Assembly: GCF_029784165.1 (NCBI RefSeq)
Contig: NC_073696.1
Coordinates: forward strand, 236,345,271-236,409,270
Direction: 5' to 3'
Source of the DNA: Wyeomyia smithii
Taxonomy: Eukaryota > Arthropoda > Insecta > Diptera > Culicidae
Length of the DNA stretch: 64,000 nt
The translations under genes and the position numbers were made by a program. The notes under the pieces were generated by a model, which ran no database searches, was not told the origin of the DNA, and saw only the letters and a list, made by a program, of their open reading frames with translations. Below, piece by piece: positions 11,966-23,085 of the stretch. Numbering within the stretch: position 1 is the stretch's first letter; each line of letters starts with the position of its first letter.

Positions 11966-13033
11966 TTGGACTTGGACTTGGACTTGGACTTGGACTTGGA
12001 CTTGGACTTGGACTTGGACTTGGACTTGGACTTGGACTTGGACTTGGACTTGGACTTGGACTTGGACTTGGACTTGGACTTGGACTTGGACTTGGACTTG
12101 GACTTGGACTTGGACTTGGACTTGGACTTGGACTTGGACTTGGACTTGGACTTGGACTTGGACTTGGACTTGGACTTGGACTTGGACTTGGACTTGGACT
12201 TGGACTTGGACTTGGACTTGGACTTGGACTTGGACTTGGACTTGGACTTGGACTTGGACTTGGACTTGGACTTGGACTTGGACTTGGACTTGGACTTGGA
12301 CTTGGACTTGGACTTGGACTTGGACTTGGACTTGGACTTGGACTTGGACTTGGACTTGGACTTGGACTTGGACTTGGACTTGGACTTGGACTTGGACTTG
12401 GACTTGGACTTGGACTTGGACTTGGACTTGGACTTGGACTTGGACTTGGACTTGGACTTGGACTTGGACTTGGACTTGGACTTGGACTTGGACTTGGACT
12501 TGGACTTGGACTTGGACTTGGACTTGGACTTGGACTTGGACTTGGACTTGGACTTGGACTTGGACTTGGACTTGGACTTGGACTTGGACTTGGACTTGGA
12601 CTTGGACTTGGACTTGGACTTGGACTTGGACTTGGACTTGGACTTGGACTTGGACTTGGACTTGGACTTGGACTTGGACTTGGACTTGGACTTGGACTTG
12701 GACTTGGACTTGGACTTGGACTTGGACTTGGACTTGAACTTGGACTTGGACTTGGACTTGGACTTGGACTTGGACTTGGACTTGGACTTGGACTTGGACT
12801 TGGACTTGGACTTGGACTTGGACTTGGACTTGGACTTGGACTTGAACTTGGACTTGGACTTGGACTTGGACTTGGACTTGGACTTGGACTTGGACTTGGA
12901 CTTGGACTTGGACTTGGACTTGGACTTGGACTTGGACTTGGACTTGGACTTGGACTTGGACTTGGACTTGGACTTGGACTTGGACTTGGACTTGGACTTG
13001 GACTTGGACTTGGACTTGGACTTGGACTTGGAC
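11966..13033. repeat. TTGGAC hexanucleotide tandem array, 178 units
   Basis: A 1068-bp run of the hexamer TTGGAC is perfect apart from G-to-A changes at 12737 and 12845. The upstream flank (11915-11965) contains decayed versions such as TTGGACTTGTACC and GACATGGATT, so the array grew out of an imperfect seed. In one frame it reads as an endless Leu-Asp repeat, which is a by-product and not a protein. The other strand reads GTCCAA. The unit is a multiple of three, so every frame stays open. Confidence 0.98.
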
Positions 13034-13059
13034 GCGGACTAAATTTATAACAATACTTC

Positions 13060-13560
13060 GGTTTTGCAGAGTCCTCCTTTAGTATACACTCTCAATTCCT
13101 CAAGAATATCAGGCAAGTCAGCAGATTCAAGTATTACACCAATTACACCAAGATCTCTAACTTGGCACACACGCTGAAGTCCTTACTCAGACGATCTGTA
13201 TGGCAAGCTTATTTGTTGTAGCTTTCTGCTGTGAGTGATGACGTTACATTTATCTACGCACAGGGTATGGAGATTTGGGTTGCTTCAACCACCGAAGGCA
13301 TCGAGCGGTTATAGGCAGTCACCATGACAGGCTATATTTCTGAAAATTTTCACATCGTCCGCAGAGACAACTCGTGTACCTCACGGTAATAAAGCAGTAA
13401 CGTCGTTGATGAAGAGTTAAAACAAATGTGAGCCTAGATTACTTCCTTGCGGCACTTCAGAAAAAGTAGTGAATGGTTCAGAATGTGACGACCCAATGAT
13501 AAACTAATTTTTACACGATTCAAACAGCACTGTTCTGACACTATCTCGAAAACCCTAGAA
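13060..13560 (-). pseudogene. Non-LTR reverse transcriptase fragment (Jockey/I/CR1-like group)
   Basis: The minus strand reads EVPQGSNLG, then LFINDVTALLP and SADDVKIF (about 13455-13330), separated by two stop codons. These are the palm motifs of non-LTR reverse transcriptases, with the catalytic DD retained in SADD. Further down, LCVDKCNVITHSRK and VCQVRDLGVI match the usual thumb-side motifs. Frames are broken throughout and no ATG-to-stop frame survives. The clade cannot be fixed from this piece alone. Confidence 0.8.
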
Positions 13561-14044
13561 CAAGCACATAATGACGTGATTCTTTGATAGTTGTCTACGT
13601 CACATTTGTCTAATTTTACATGAATCCCTGTTGCAAGCAGAGATTAAACTGCTTTCTTTCTTGAATGCACCTAGATTAAGTATGATCCGCCTTATATACA
13701 ATAGATCTACTATCAATGGTCGTGGTTCAGTTTCCTACAGGAAAAAAAAACTGCTTTCTATATCCCTACACGTAGGTCTGTGACTACTGCAGGTTGTTGG
13801 CACGAGAGGCACGACTGCGGTGGTGGAGAAACATTTTCTTTTTAAAGATAGTTTTCGTTGAAACTTGAAGTTTTTCCTATACTCTTGATAAGAATTCCTG
13901 GATGAAGAAAAGTAAAACAAATCTTTATTTTAATGTAAGTTTACACAATTTTTCAAATTTATTTTGACGTGGGATTTTGTCTTCGTGTTCTATTTTGAGG
14001 TACATTCAGCGTGGGACATTGAACAGCTCTGAAGCGATAGTCCC
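13561..14044. other. Unassigned, possibly LINE flank
   Basis: The part up to about 13730 may be the continuation of the reverse-transcriptase remnant. The rest is AT-rich with no feature that I can support. Confidence 0.3.
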
Positions 14045-15840
14045 TCGGCGAGACAGGGGGTTAGGTAAGGCCCAACGAGTCGTCCCCGGAAAACAATATG
14101 TTAAAAATCAACGTAAGAGATAATACGATTCGGAACAATCGGCATGGACCTGAGCAACGACATAAGGACTACGATTGGAAACTTGGAACGAGGAACTGCA
14201 AAACGCTCTTCTTTTCAGCATGCGACAGGATAATCTACGATGAGCTATATTCACGCAACTTCGAAATCTTAGCGCTGCAGGAACTTTGTTGGACAGGACA
14301 GAAGGTATGGAAAAGCGAGTACCGGGCGGCTACTCGCGTGATGGATGGCAGCCGATCAACGCAAAAATGTGTAAGTTGAAGATAAAGGGCCGCCTCTTCA
14401 ACTACAGCATCATCAATGTGCAATGCCCACATGAAAGGACACCCGATAACAGCCAATGAATGCATGGTGCTCATAAATGCTCAGGTAGGACGAGAGGTAT
14501 TGTACACACCGGTAATCGGGCCAGATAACCTGTGTCTAATGGTAACAATGGTCCGAAGTACCTTTTTCCCCCTCAAAGTTATCCACTGGTTAGAGCCGTG
14601 CACTGGATCATTGTCAAGATTTTGAAGGAAAAACCATCTACAAAAAGGTCAACAATCTGGAGTGCTGCAATAACCGGACAATCACTCTGCTGAACAGCGC
14701 CTAAAAGGGACTCTCCCTAAGACTCTGCGTCGACTAGTTATCACCATTTGGGAAGCAGTTTGTGGGGCACTGTGAGATTTATGGGTGCCCGCGCCACCAC
14801 GGATCAGAAATGACGCGAAGATAAAGTGCAAATCATCTATTCATCGATTTCAAATCAGCATACGAAACTTCGAAAGGTTCAAGGCAAAGTGATAGTCTCT
14901 TGTGCCAACTGTTTTTTAGCCCTGGAAGGAGACACCGAAGAACGGAACGGGGATTAACACAAGTGGCACAGTATTTCAAAAGTCGGATCAACTATTTGGC
15001 TTCGCCGACGATACTGACAGGGTTTCTCGGACCTTTGCGAAAACGGCGAATACGTACATCGCACCAAAGTCTGAAGTCAAATAGATTGAACTGGTCATCA
15101 ATGTATCGAAGACGAAGTACATGAAAGGAAGAGCTTCACGAGAAGATAGTGTTAATCTCCCGCCGCGAGTTCGAATTTGTGGTGATGTAATCGAGGTGGT
15201 CGACGAACTCGTGTACCTGGGCTTACTGGTAACTGCCGACAATGATACAACGATAGCAGGATATCGTGCATACTTTGGTCTCCGGAGGACGCTCCACTCT
15301 AGTAAAATTTGCTGCTGCACCAAATTGGCCATCTACAAGACGCTGATCAGACCGGCAGACCTCTACGGTCATGAGACATGAACTATGCTTGTGGAGGACC
15401 AACGCGCTCTTGCGATCATCGAGCGGAAGGTGTTGCATACCATCTTTGGTAGTCTGCAGATGGAAAACGTGGAGAAGGGGAATGAATCATGAACTGTAGA
15501 GCGTCTTATCGTCCACACTACTAAGATTGGCAGGTTGCGGTGGGCTGGGCATGTCGCAAGGATGTCGGACGACAGCCTAGTAAAAACGGTTCTTGAAACC
15601 AATCTTTCAAGAACAAAACAGAAAGGTGCACAACGGTCAAGGTGGGTTGATACCAAGGTAGAACATGACCTACGAACCCTACGCAGAGTACAGAGCTGGC
15701 GAACTGCAGCCATGGACCGAGTGAAATGGAGACAACTCTTACGTATAGCAAAGGTCACACCACGGCTTAGGACTGTTCGATCCGTCTCTGCACCCTCAAA
15801 TCTAATATATCCCGAAAAGACACGTTTCGCTCATTGAATT
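14045..15840 (+). pseudogene. RTE-clade retrotransposon, degenerate but with both ends of the ORF
   Basis: The plus-strand copy starts with the 5' segment GGCGAGACAGGG. It then reads WKLGTRNCKTL and ILALQELCW (endonuclease start), INAQVGREVLYTPVIG (endonuclease middle), EVVDELVYLGLLVTADN and KLAIYKTLIRPADLYGHET (end of the reverse transcriptase), and finally MRWAGHVARMSDD with the usual basic C-terminus ending near 15760. Between about 14600 and 15100 the reverse-transcriptase core is deleted or unreadable. Several frameshifts and stops make it inactive. It is the same family as the fragments at 4855, 17563, 53985 and 57130. Confidence 0.85.
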
Positions 15841-16894
15841 CAACTGACTATAATCCCACCGCTGTTACCAATATGTGGGGCAATTGCCCGGATTAAAAAC
15901 GAATTAAAAGCGCGCACAAAGATTCCCGTACGCACGGTTACATGGCCATGTGGAATCACCTCTTAAAGAAGATCAATTTTATTAAATACGATTAACTTAC
16001 CGCTAGCCTAACTTCTATTTTCTATGCCGTTCGACCGTGATAAAATCGAAACTGCACTGTATCGAGCTTCTACAATAATAAAATAACTTTTGTGGTGTAT
16101 TTCGACGGTTTTATAGACTTAATGATTTTCAATGCCAAAAGTGACCCATAATTGTTTTTTAGCTATGAAAGTGATATTTTTCTTCCCAACCGATTTACAC
16201 ACATCAGCTGCAGTGAAATTATTGATCGAAAGTACACATCGGAACACAAAGATAGATAGTAAAACATTGGTAGTTGATAATTTCTCCGGTTTTATATTTA
16301 TTTTTCAACATTCAATGAACACGTTGATTGACCCATAATTGTAGAAGGACTGTACCGTCAAGCTATGATGTAATTTCTTGCATTTAAAAATGAACTGTCT
16401 CATCGAGCTCTACAGTTTAGCATGTTTGTTTTTTATTGTTGTTGCTATTGAGTGCTATTAAAACCGATTTAAACACATTTTGTACACGAAAACAAGGAGA
16501 ATTTAGAAATCAGCTTTGATTCAAACCCCGAACACTTCAACGTAATCGCTAAGAGAAAGATAGGCAAACCGTCTGAATACTGACTGTCACTTTTTTCAAC
16601 GCCTGCTGGTTCCCTGAAACCTGGAAGTGGTCCTTCAGTACAGAACTGTACATCACTGGGTGAAAGACGAAATGGTTTATAATAATGATGCTTTTTCTTA
16701 AACTAGCTATAATAATTCGATTTTTATTGTGAAGTGTTCGAAGTTTGAATCAAAACGGTATATAATGACAAAATTTTTGTTTGTTTGTTTTGCATATTCG
16801 TTTTGTTGTTTTTAAATAAATACGGAGAATTTTATTTTTGACTAACCCCCTTCAAATCATAACACCCATCGCTAATCAATAAAATCAAATAGTG
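15841..16894. other. Unassigned AT-rich stretch
   Basis: No gene is visible. The phrase TGACCCATAATTGT occurs twice (near 16142 and 16329), which hints at a small internal repeat. Short frames have no recognisable content. Confidence 0.3.
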
Positions 16895-16897
16895 TAA

Positions 16898-17035
16898 GGG
16901 GCCATCCCGACGTGGACGGATTTTTAACTATATTGACCCCCCCTCCCCCTCCGTGGACAACTGCCCATATAAATTCTAAAAAAAATTGTATGGGCCGTGA
17001 GCATTACACATACCACTCCCCCCCCCCCCCCAGCA
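16898..17035 (+). mobile_element. One-ended copy of the GGGGCCATCC MITE
   Basis: Begins after TAA with GGGGCCATCCCGACGTGGAC and shares with 44447-44609 the C-rich block, ACAACTGCC(C/T)ATATAAATTC and the TTGTATGG block. It ends in a long C run without a matching right terminal repeat, so it is truncated. Non-coding. Confidence 0.7.
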
Positions 17036-17562
17036 TCTCGGCTAACGGAATATGTTTGGGGAGACTTGTGACCCCCACCCTAGAGCCGCCATTACGAACA
17101 ACACGTTTTAAGATTTAATGCTGGATTGAAAAAACTAGTAACACTGCTGCAATAGAAGAAAAGTTTTTTTTTTTGGTTCCCTTATAATCCTTGTTTGGGT
17201 TGTTCTTTGGCTTTGAAAGTTAACAGACATTTTCAAATAAATATGATGGCATGATTAAAACAAAGATGTTTAAAACTAGTTTCTTTGAAATGTTATATCT
17301 CGAGATTGGTCTATATTACCTCGGGATTATAGCTACTTCTAACGTAAAATTTTCCATGCAACACGCTGAAACTAAAAAATTTAAAATAAAGCTGACTGCA
17401 TATGCCGAAAAATGCAAGTTTATTTTCGAAATACAAAAATCAGCTGTCTGGCAACACTACCGGTGAAAAAATATATTTTTCTGGGTTTCTTGGGTTATTC
17501 ACTGCGAAGGTACACCAACAAACTAATATTTGAAATGCAAATATTTTTCCGCTTGTGACATA
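17036..17562. other. Unassigned spacer
   Basis: AT-rich with poly-T runs. No supported feature. Confidence 0.3.
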
Positions 17563-17724
17563 TGACAACGATACGAGCCATGAAGTGAAACGACCAGTTG
17601 CAGCTGCGAACAGGGCCTTCTACGTAACCAGCTAAGGTCTCGTAGTTTCAAACTCGCACAAAACTAGCGCTGTATAGGTCGCTGATTCCCCCGGTGGCCC
17701 TTTACGGACATGAAGCATGGACAC
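17563..17724 (+). pseudogene. RTE reverse-transcriptase tail, left half of a split element
   Basis: The plus strand reads VAAANRAFY, NQLRSRSF and PVALYGHEAW, the end of the RTE reverse transcriptase. At the codons after GHEAW the sequence stops at ATGGACAC (17717-17724) and the hAT-like terminus begins. The same reading continues at 29495 with a second ATGGACAC followed by LKKADRRVVGVFERK-type sequence. The two halves are therefore one RTE copy interrupted by the 11.77 kb insertion. Confidence 0.85.
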
Positions 17725-17790
17725 TAGGGTGGGGAATCGTTATATGAAAAAAAAAAAAACGAAACTTGATAGCAGAAAGCCAGAACCAAG

Positions 17791-18240
17791 TTTTTTTTGA
17801 CGTTGACTAACGTCTATATCGAAGTTAGGCCCCTGAATTTGAAAATCTAGTAAGTCAACCAGGGAAAACCAGAGAAAAGTGGTCAGGTTTTGAGCGCTTA
17901 TTTTGCAGTCATCTATAATCAGGTTTTAGAGGTTTTGGCATCCACCGATCAGAAATTCTTTTACGGTTGAATTTATGTAACAAAAACAAACTATTGTTTG
18001 AGATACACTATTGAAAAATTGGTAATTAATATCGATTGTCTAAATCATACCGCGCAGCCAATCACTACCTCTCTTCCCAAGCACAGTCGACACTAACGGA
18101 TACAATCGATCTGACTTTGTTGTTATTGTTGTTGTCACTTTCTGTTTCCGATGTTTATGCTGCTGCTAGCGGAAAAAACCTTGCAAATATGCATATTTTT
18201 GTTGGTGTTAATTTTACGACAGCGGCCGGCGCCCCATCAT
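17791..18240 (+). repeat. Repeat copy beginning GACGTTG, partner at 50862-51200
   Basis: Matches 50868-51190 by eye: TCGAAGTTAGGC, AAATCTAGTAA, GGTCAGGTTTT, GAGATACACTATTGAAA, and the block ending ACTAACGGATACAA, followed by a TTGTTG-rich tract. It then runs into the first GCGGAAAAAACCTTGC module. No coding content. It probably inserted into the left arm of the 17725 hAT-like element. Confidence 0.7.
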
Positions 18241-18658
18241 TCTGATTCCAAAACCGCACCAGTGACATGCGGACGCTAGGTGATAGCAGCTGAAAGGAGG
18301 AAATACAAAAGAGTACCGCTCATCTCGTGCCGGTTTCACCCGTTATGCTGGTGGCTTTTAGTAGTAAATGGCTACTGCAAAACACTTAAATGGCTGGAAT
18401 TCTGGACGGACTAACCAGGAAACTATAATCGGCAACTGGCACCTTTTGGTGCCTCGAAATTTTGGTACAGAAGCGGCTAATTGAATTTTCTGTTTTACCA
18501 AATGCTGCTGCTAGCGGAAAAAACCTTGCAAAAATGCATGTTTGTGTTGGTGTTAATATTACGACAGCGGCCGGCGCAGCTTTCAAGAAACATTTGTCTC
18601 TACCATTCCATCATCTATGTAGCCCCGCCTTCTTTCTAATTATCTGACGAAGCCTTGG

Positions 18659-18696
18659 TATAAAACGTATCGTTCGAACATTTCACCCCATCAGTT
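18659..18696 (+). promoter_or_regulatory. Candidate Pol II core promoter in block P, copy 1
   Basis: TATAAAA at 18659-18665 is followed by the arthropod initiator TCAGTT at 18691-18696. The A of the initiator lies 34 nt from the first T of the TATA box, slightly longer than the usual ~31. The paralogous block has the same arrangement at 21356. Transcription is an inference. Confidence 0.5.
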
Positions 18697-19970
18697 TCAC
18701 TACTAAACCGTACCGGATACATACGGACGCTCGGTGTTAGCAGCTAAAAGGAGGAAAAACAAAATAGTACCGCTCATCTCGTGCCGGTTTCACCCGTTAT
18801 GCTGGTGGCTTTTAGTAGTAAATGGCTACTGCAAAACACTTAAAAGGCTGGAATTCTGGACGGACTAACCAGGAAACTATAATCGGCAACTAGCACCTTT
18901 TGGTGCCTCGAAATTTTGGTACAGAAGCGGCTAATTGAATTTTCTGTTTTACCAAATGCTGCTGCTAGCGGAAAAAACCTTGCAGAAATGCATGTTTGTG
19001 TTGGTGTTAATATTACGACAGCGGCCGGCGCAGCTTTCAAGAAACTAGCAATGGGCGATATTGTATCGGTGTCGGAAATATCGATACTTTTGATGCGATA
19101 CTTCGATTTTTTGCATCGATACACAAGCGTCCGATATTTGACCGTATCGATACTGAAAACCGCGATATTTGTATCGATATTCTTTTATGCATACGGACCA
19201 GCTAGCTGACATCGCGCCATGTTACAAGGGCTAACATCTCGATGTGTACACGAGATCACCGCCACTTTTCATACGCTATGTTATGCTGTCTGTCAGTGTC
19301 AGTGGAGCCCACACATCGTAGAACCGCTGCGATGTTTGCTGCGATAAAGCAAAGCAAATCGGATAGAGATGCCAGCTAGTTGATACGAGCTGACACCTCT
19401 GAAAGCTGCCACTGTCAGAATTAATATCGCACAAGTCTATTTGCACTAGCAAAACTTAGATGGAGAAATAGATAGAGAGAATGTTGTGAGCCAAACGAAC
19501 TGTCAAAATCTGAGCCAAGCGCAGCATAGGGGCAAATTCAAAATTTGTTTTACTTAAACCACACATTTAAAGCCAAAAAGGAGTGCTCAATAATAACGTG
19601 TTCTCAAATACTTTCAAAAATAGGCACAGCTCTACGTTGCATTATTAAGCCACAAAACTTATATTGTTTCTCTAACAATTGATTAAAATATTGTTTGTTT
19701 ACATTTATACTCAGCTTCATTAGTTTTTATTTGAATTAATTCTACTTTCTGCGTTAAAATGCATCCACAAACCCCTCAAACGAAATTCAACGTTATCAGA
19801 AATGATGTTTGGCTTCGATTTAGTTGGGCTTTAACCCAACGAGCGGGAGCCCAACTTAAACGTAGCCCAACTAAACATAGCACAACGAGCGAAATTTGAC
19901 TGTATTTCAAAAACAAATATAAGTTTTCTGGTCATACTGTTCAGATCGAATATTGGCAAGCGGAAACTAA

Positions 19971-20173
19971 AGCCTGTAGTACACTCTTTGTCTAATGGTC
20001 AAATATTTGACCTTCTGATATAATGGTCAAATTTATTTGACATCATGGTTGTTGTTTTCCCGTGTTTGCCCCATGTTAAAATCGGAGAGTGACAAATAAT
20101 TACTTTGACCAAATTTTTATCTGTCAAAAAGAGACAAATACTTGACGCTCGGTCAAAGAGTGTACTACAGGCT
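19971..20173. mobile_element. 203-bp MITE with 20-bp perfect ends and TAA duplication
   Basis: Both ends read AGCCTGTAGTACACTCTTTG (the right one inverted) and are flanked by TAA at 19968-19970 and 20174-20176. A 3-bp TAA duplication is typical of PIF/Harbinger-type MITEs. The arms continue imperfectly with GGTCAAATATTTGAC-like words. It is nested inside the 19046-21280 element. Confidence 0.85.
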
Positions 20174-20176
20174 TAA

Positions 20177-21130
20177 CTCATGCTTTCCGTCGTTACAAGT
20201 TAGAGTACAAGTGAAAAATAAAACTGCAATATTAATTAGTTATAAAAATTCAGCGATAGACTTCACTATCTTATTTTCGCTAACATATCTAACTTTTTTA
20301 TGTCATCAACTTCCTCATCAATTAATATGGAAGTGTGTCAGTAATTTATACAAATAAGACGGGAGCTTCACAGCCCATTGGACCAGTGAATACAAATCTT
20401 GAAGATATAAGTTGTTTAATTCATTTGTTTACCAAAGCTCAGAATTTCTGCATTACCTGTATGTATTTGTTTGTGAGGTCATTCATGCTGCTCTAGAGAA
20501 TGCGGATACATACCAGAAAAACAACAAAAAGTCGGCACATAAAATTTTTATTGTTGGAAACCACCAAAATTTTGCTGATTTTTGGTGTGCTGTGCCTCCA
20601 GAAATTTGTTCAGCAAAATTAAATTTGCTAATTATTCAGTAATGCTCAATTGCATAAAAGTGACAGGTCGTTTGCTGCATGTTCAGTAAAACAAAATACA
20701 ACTTGCTGGTTGTCAGCTATGACAATTTGCTGTTCATTCAGCAAAGCATGAATCAATTTGCTGGTTAACCAGTTAGTTCAAGGGAACCATGTTTCCGTCA
20801 GGCACCAGATTCCATCCGCCCATCGGATCATAGGCAAATTACTGTTGAACTAGAGATGTATGATTATCATTTCAACTTTTAAGTTCATCTGGCCCAACAA
20901 GGACTTAGCTATGGTCCCATATTCGCTATCAGGGGCTTAGCGATGATCCCGTACCAGCTGCACAGCGATTTGGCGCGTTTTACTAATGACAGCTTGACGT
21001 AAATTTTTTGCCATATCAATTCTTTTGCTGGATTCCAGCAAACATTCCTTTACTGTTTTCTGTTCAGCAAATAGTTTTGCTGTATTTTCGCGAATCACTG
21101 AATCGAATACTGGTTTTCAGTAAATGTAAA
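20177..21130. other. Interior of the 2.2 kb hAT-like element
   Basis: Non-coding. Between about 20540 and 21120 words such as CAGCAAA and TTTGCTG recur on both strands, perhaps another old palindromic insertion, but I cannot place its ends. Confidence 0.3.
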
Positions 21131-21355
21131 TATCAAAAATTCAAAAAATGATCTCAGCTATTGTATCGATACTTCTGGTATCGATATTTTTTGACCGATA
21201 TTTTGGGTATCTCGATATTTTTGATTTTTCGGGTATCGATACTGACGAATCGATACTCTTCGTCGTATCGCCCAATGCTACAAGAAACATTTGTCTCTAC
21301 CATACCATCATCTATGTAGCCCCTCCTTCTTTCTAATTATCTGACGAAGCCTTGG

Positions 21356-21393
21356 TATAAAACGTATCATTCGAACATTTCACCTCATCAGTT
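21356..21393 (+). promoter_or_regulatory. Candidate Pol II core promoter in block P, copy 2
   Basis: TATAAAA at 21356-21362 and TCAGTTT from 21388 have the same 34-nt spacing as the copy at 18659. The two blocks differ at scattered positions, but the TATA box and initiator are unchanged. Confidence 0.5.
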
Positions 21394-23021
21394 TCATTAT
21401 TAAACCGTACCGGATACGTACGGACGCTCGGTGTTAGCAGCTGAAAGGAGGAAAAACAAAATAGTACCGGTCATCTCGTGCCGGTTTCACCCGTAATGCT
21501 GGTGGCTACTGCAAAATACTAAAATGGCTGGAATTCTGGACGGAAACCAGTAAACAAGAAATCGGCAACTGGCACCTTTTGGTGCCTCGCAGTTTTATAA
21601 TAGAAGCGGTTAGTTGAATTTTATGTTTTACAATTGCTGCTGCTAGCGGAAAAAAAACCTTGCAAAAATGCATGTTTGTGTTGATGTTAATTTCACGACA
21701 GCGCTAGGTGTTAGCAGCTGAAAGGAGGAAAGACAAAATAGTACCGGTCATCTCTTGCCGGTTTCACCTGTTATGCTGGTGGCTGTTAGTAATAAATGGC
21801 TACTGCAAAATACTAAAATGGCTGGAATTCTGGACGGACTAACCAGTAAACGAGAATAATCGGCAACTGGTATCTTTTGGTGCCTCGAAATTTTGTTACA
21901 GAAGTTTTGTAAAAGAAGCGTTGCAATTCCCTCTACTATTTGCTTCAATGGAATATAAGAATACGGTAGTCAACGTCATGCGGTCGTGTCTTGAATACCA
22001 CCCTCCTACTATTTGTTCTTTTTGGCCTGGAAGCGCACTAACTGCTGTCAAAACCATCGATTTTGACCCAGTTTTGACCTGCCGTGCTGCCCAAAGCGAA
22101 CTGTAAAATTTGTCAGCTTCAACCCACCACCGCACGTGCTAAGATCGTAAACAATTATCTGGCATTTCTTTCTTACTTGCGTCTTTAGGGGTTATATACC
22201 TTTTTAGTTTTCAAAAAACCGAAAAAAAATTTATTGCATTATCTTCAAATACAACATCTTGAGAACATTTTCACAAATTTTCATTGAGATCTGAGCAATA
22301 GGAAGAAAGTTAGAGCGATTTGCAGCGCGCCTCGCCACGGCCGCATAACCTAAACTTGAAACTTTACACGCGATTATCTTGGAATAGTGTTTTCCGAAAA
22401 ATGACTATGCCGTGATCCTGATTGCGGGAAAAATACTGAACCGGTTTCCATCATCTTTTTTTTTTCAAATTTTCGTCATTAAATTCGCCGGTCCTTGAAC
22501 GATGGCTTTTTGAAACATACAGTTACATTTTGCCGCAACAAAATTTTTAATGCAATTTATAACGCTCAAAACGTGCATTTTTTGGGAAAAACGTTCCCGT
22601 TTGCACTGAAAACAAAATACTCATAAAAGCGATCGTTCAAGGACCCGGCACACTTCTAAACTAATGAAATAATATGAGTTTTGAAGTAGAATACTTCTCT
22701 CAGGAAGTTCGGCTACATAGGGATGTGAAATGAAAATCTAAAACCGAAAAAAGTGAAAAATATGTCCAATTTCAAATGCTAATAAATCGGTTAGTATTCG
22801 ATGGATTTCCTTCGTTCTTGCAGCAATAGATTGGAAAATCTTCTAAGATTCTTCCCAAAATAAGATAATTGTAATTTTATTATTCACACTATTGAACTAT
22901 TGAAAATAGTCAAGCCTTGTCAAAACGAAAAATTCGACCTCTGATTGGTCGTTATATGCTTGCTTCCCAAGCACGGTCGACAGGATCATATACCTTGCAA
23001 TTGAAAACATGCTTTTTGGCC

Positions 23022-23085
23022 TATATAAGAGCCTGTTTCAGCCGGAGCCGCTCATAATAGTTCTAGACAGCGACAACAGCAGTCG
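23022..23085 (+). promoter_or_regulatory. Core promoter in unit 1: TATA, initiator-like TCA and DPE match
   Basis: TATATAAG begins at 23022. CTCATAATAG follows with the A of TCA at 23054, 32 nt downstream. Counting that A as +1, positions +28 to +32 (23081-23085) are AGTCG, a full match to the arthropod downstream promoter element RGWYV. The same block recurs at 24645-24708 and 26268-26331, and with small changes at about 4090-4030 (minus) and 40972-41036. An AATAAA at 23257 would end a transcript of about 220 nt. Promoter activity is inferred. Confidence 0.55.

Larger units (their letters stand above)
19046..21280. mobile_element. 2.2 kb hAT-like element with TATCGATA-rich ends and perfect 8-bp duplication
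   Basis: The left end is TAGCAATGGGCGATA and the right end inverted is TAGCATTGGGCGATA. The flanks are identical octamers CAAGAAAC at 19038-19045 and 21281-21288. The sister module at 18584-18591 carries a single uninterrupted CAAGAAAC followed by ATTTGTCTC, the same sequence found right of the insertion, so it serves as an empty site. Both ends (about 19075-19180 and 21160-21265) are packed with ATCGATA-type motifs. No transposase frame is seen. The interior holds a 203-bp MITE and, around 20540-21120, many CAGCAAA-type words. Confidence 0.85.
18284..21915 (+). repeat. Tandem promoter-plus-module repeats (P/M array)
   Basis: A module M of about 300 bp (from GAAAGGAGGAAA through GGCACCTTTTGGTGCCTCG and GCGGAAAAAACCTTGC to CAAGAAAC) occurs at about 18284-18591, 18743-19045, 21435-21709 and, partly, 21710-21915. 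An earlier partial copy of its end is at 18155-18235. A promoter-like block P of about 150 bp separates copies at 18592-18742 and 21289-21434. The order is M-P-M-P-M-M, interrupted once by the 2235-bp hAT-like element. M contains the perfect inverted repeat GGCACC-TTTT-GGTGCC. Frames of 60-97 residues here repeat with the DNA and do not resemble known proteins. Confidence 0.8.

Noticed and set aside
11948..13042. 364-residue Leu-Asp repeat protein
   Set aside because: It is the translation of a hexanucleotide array. Any frame stays open, and there is no promoter or splice context.
18600..21400. Histone gene fragments in the P/M array (a TCTCGTGCCGG stretch reads SSRAGF)
   Set aside because: The match to the H2A start is only six residues and the following residues do not fit.
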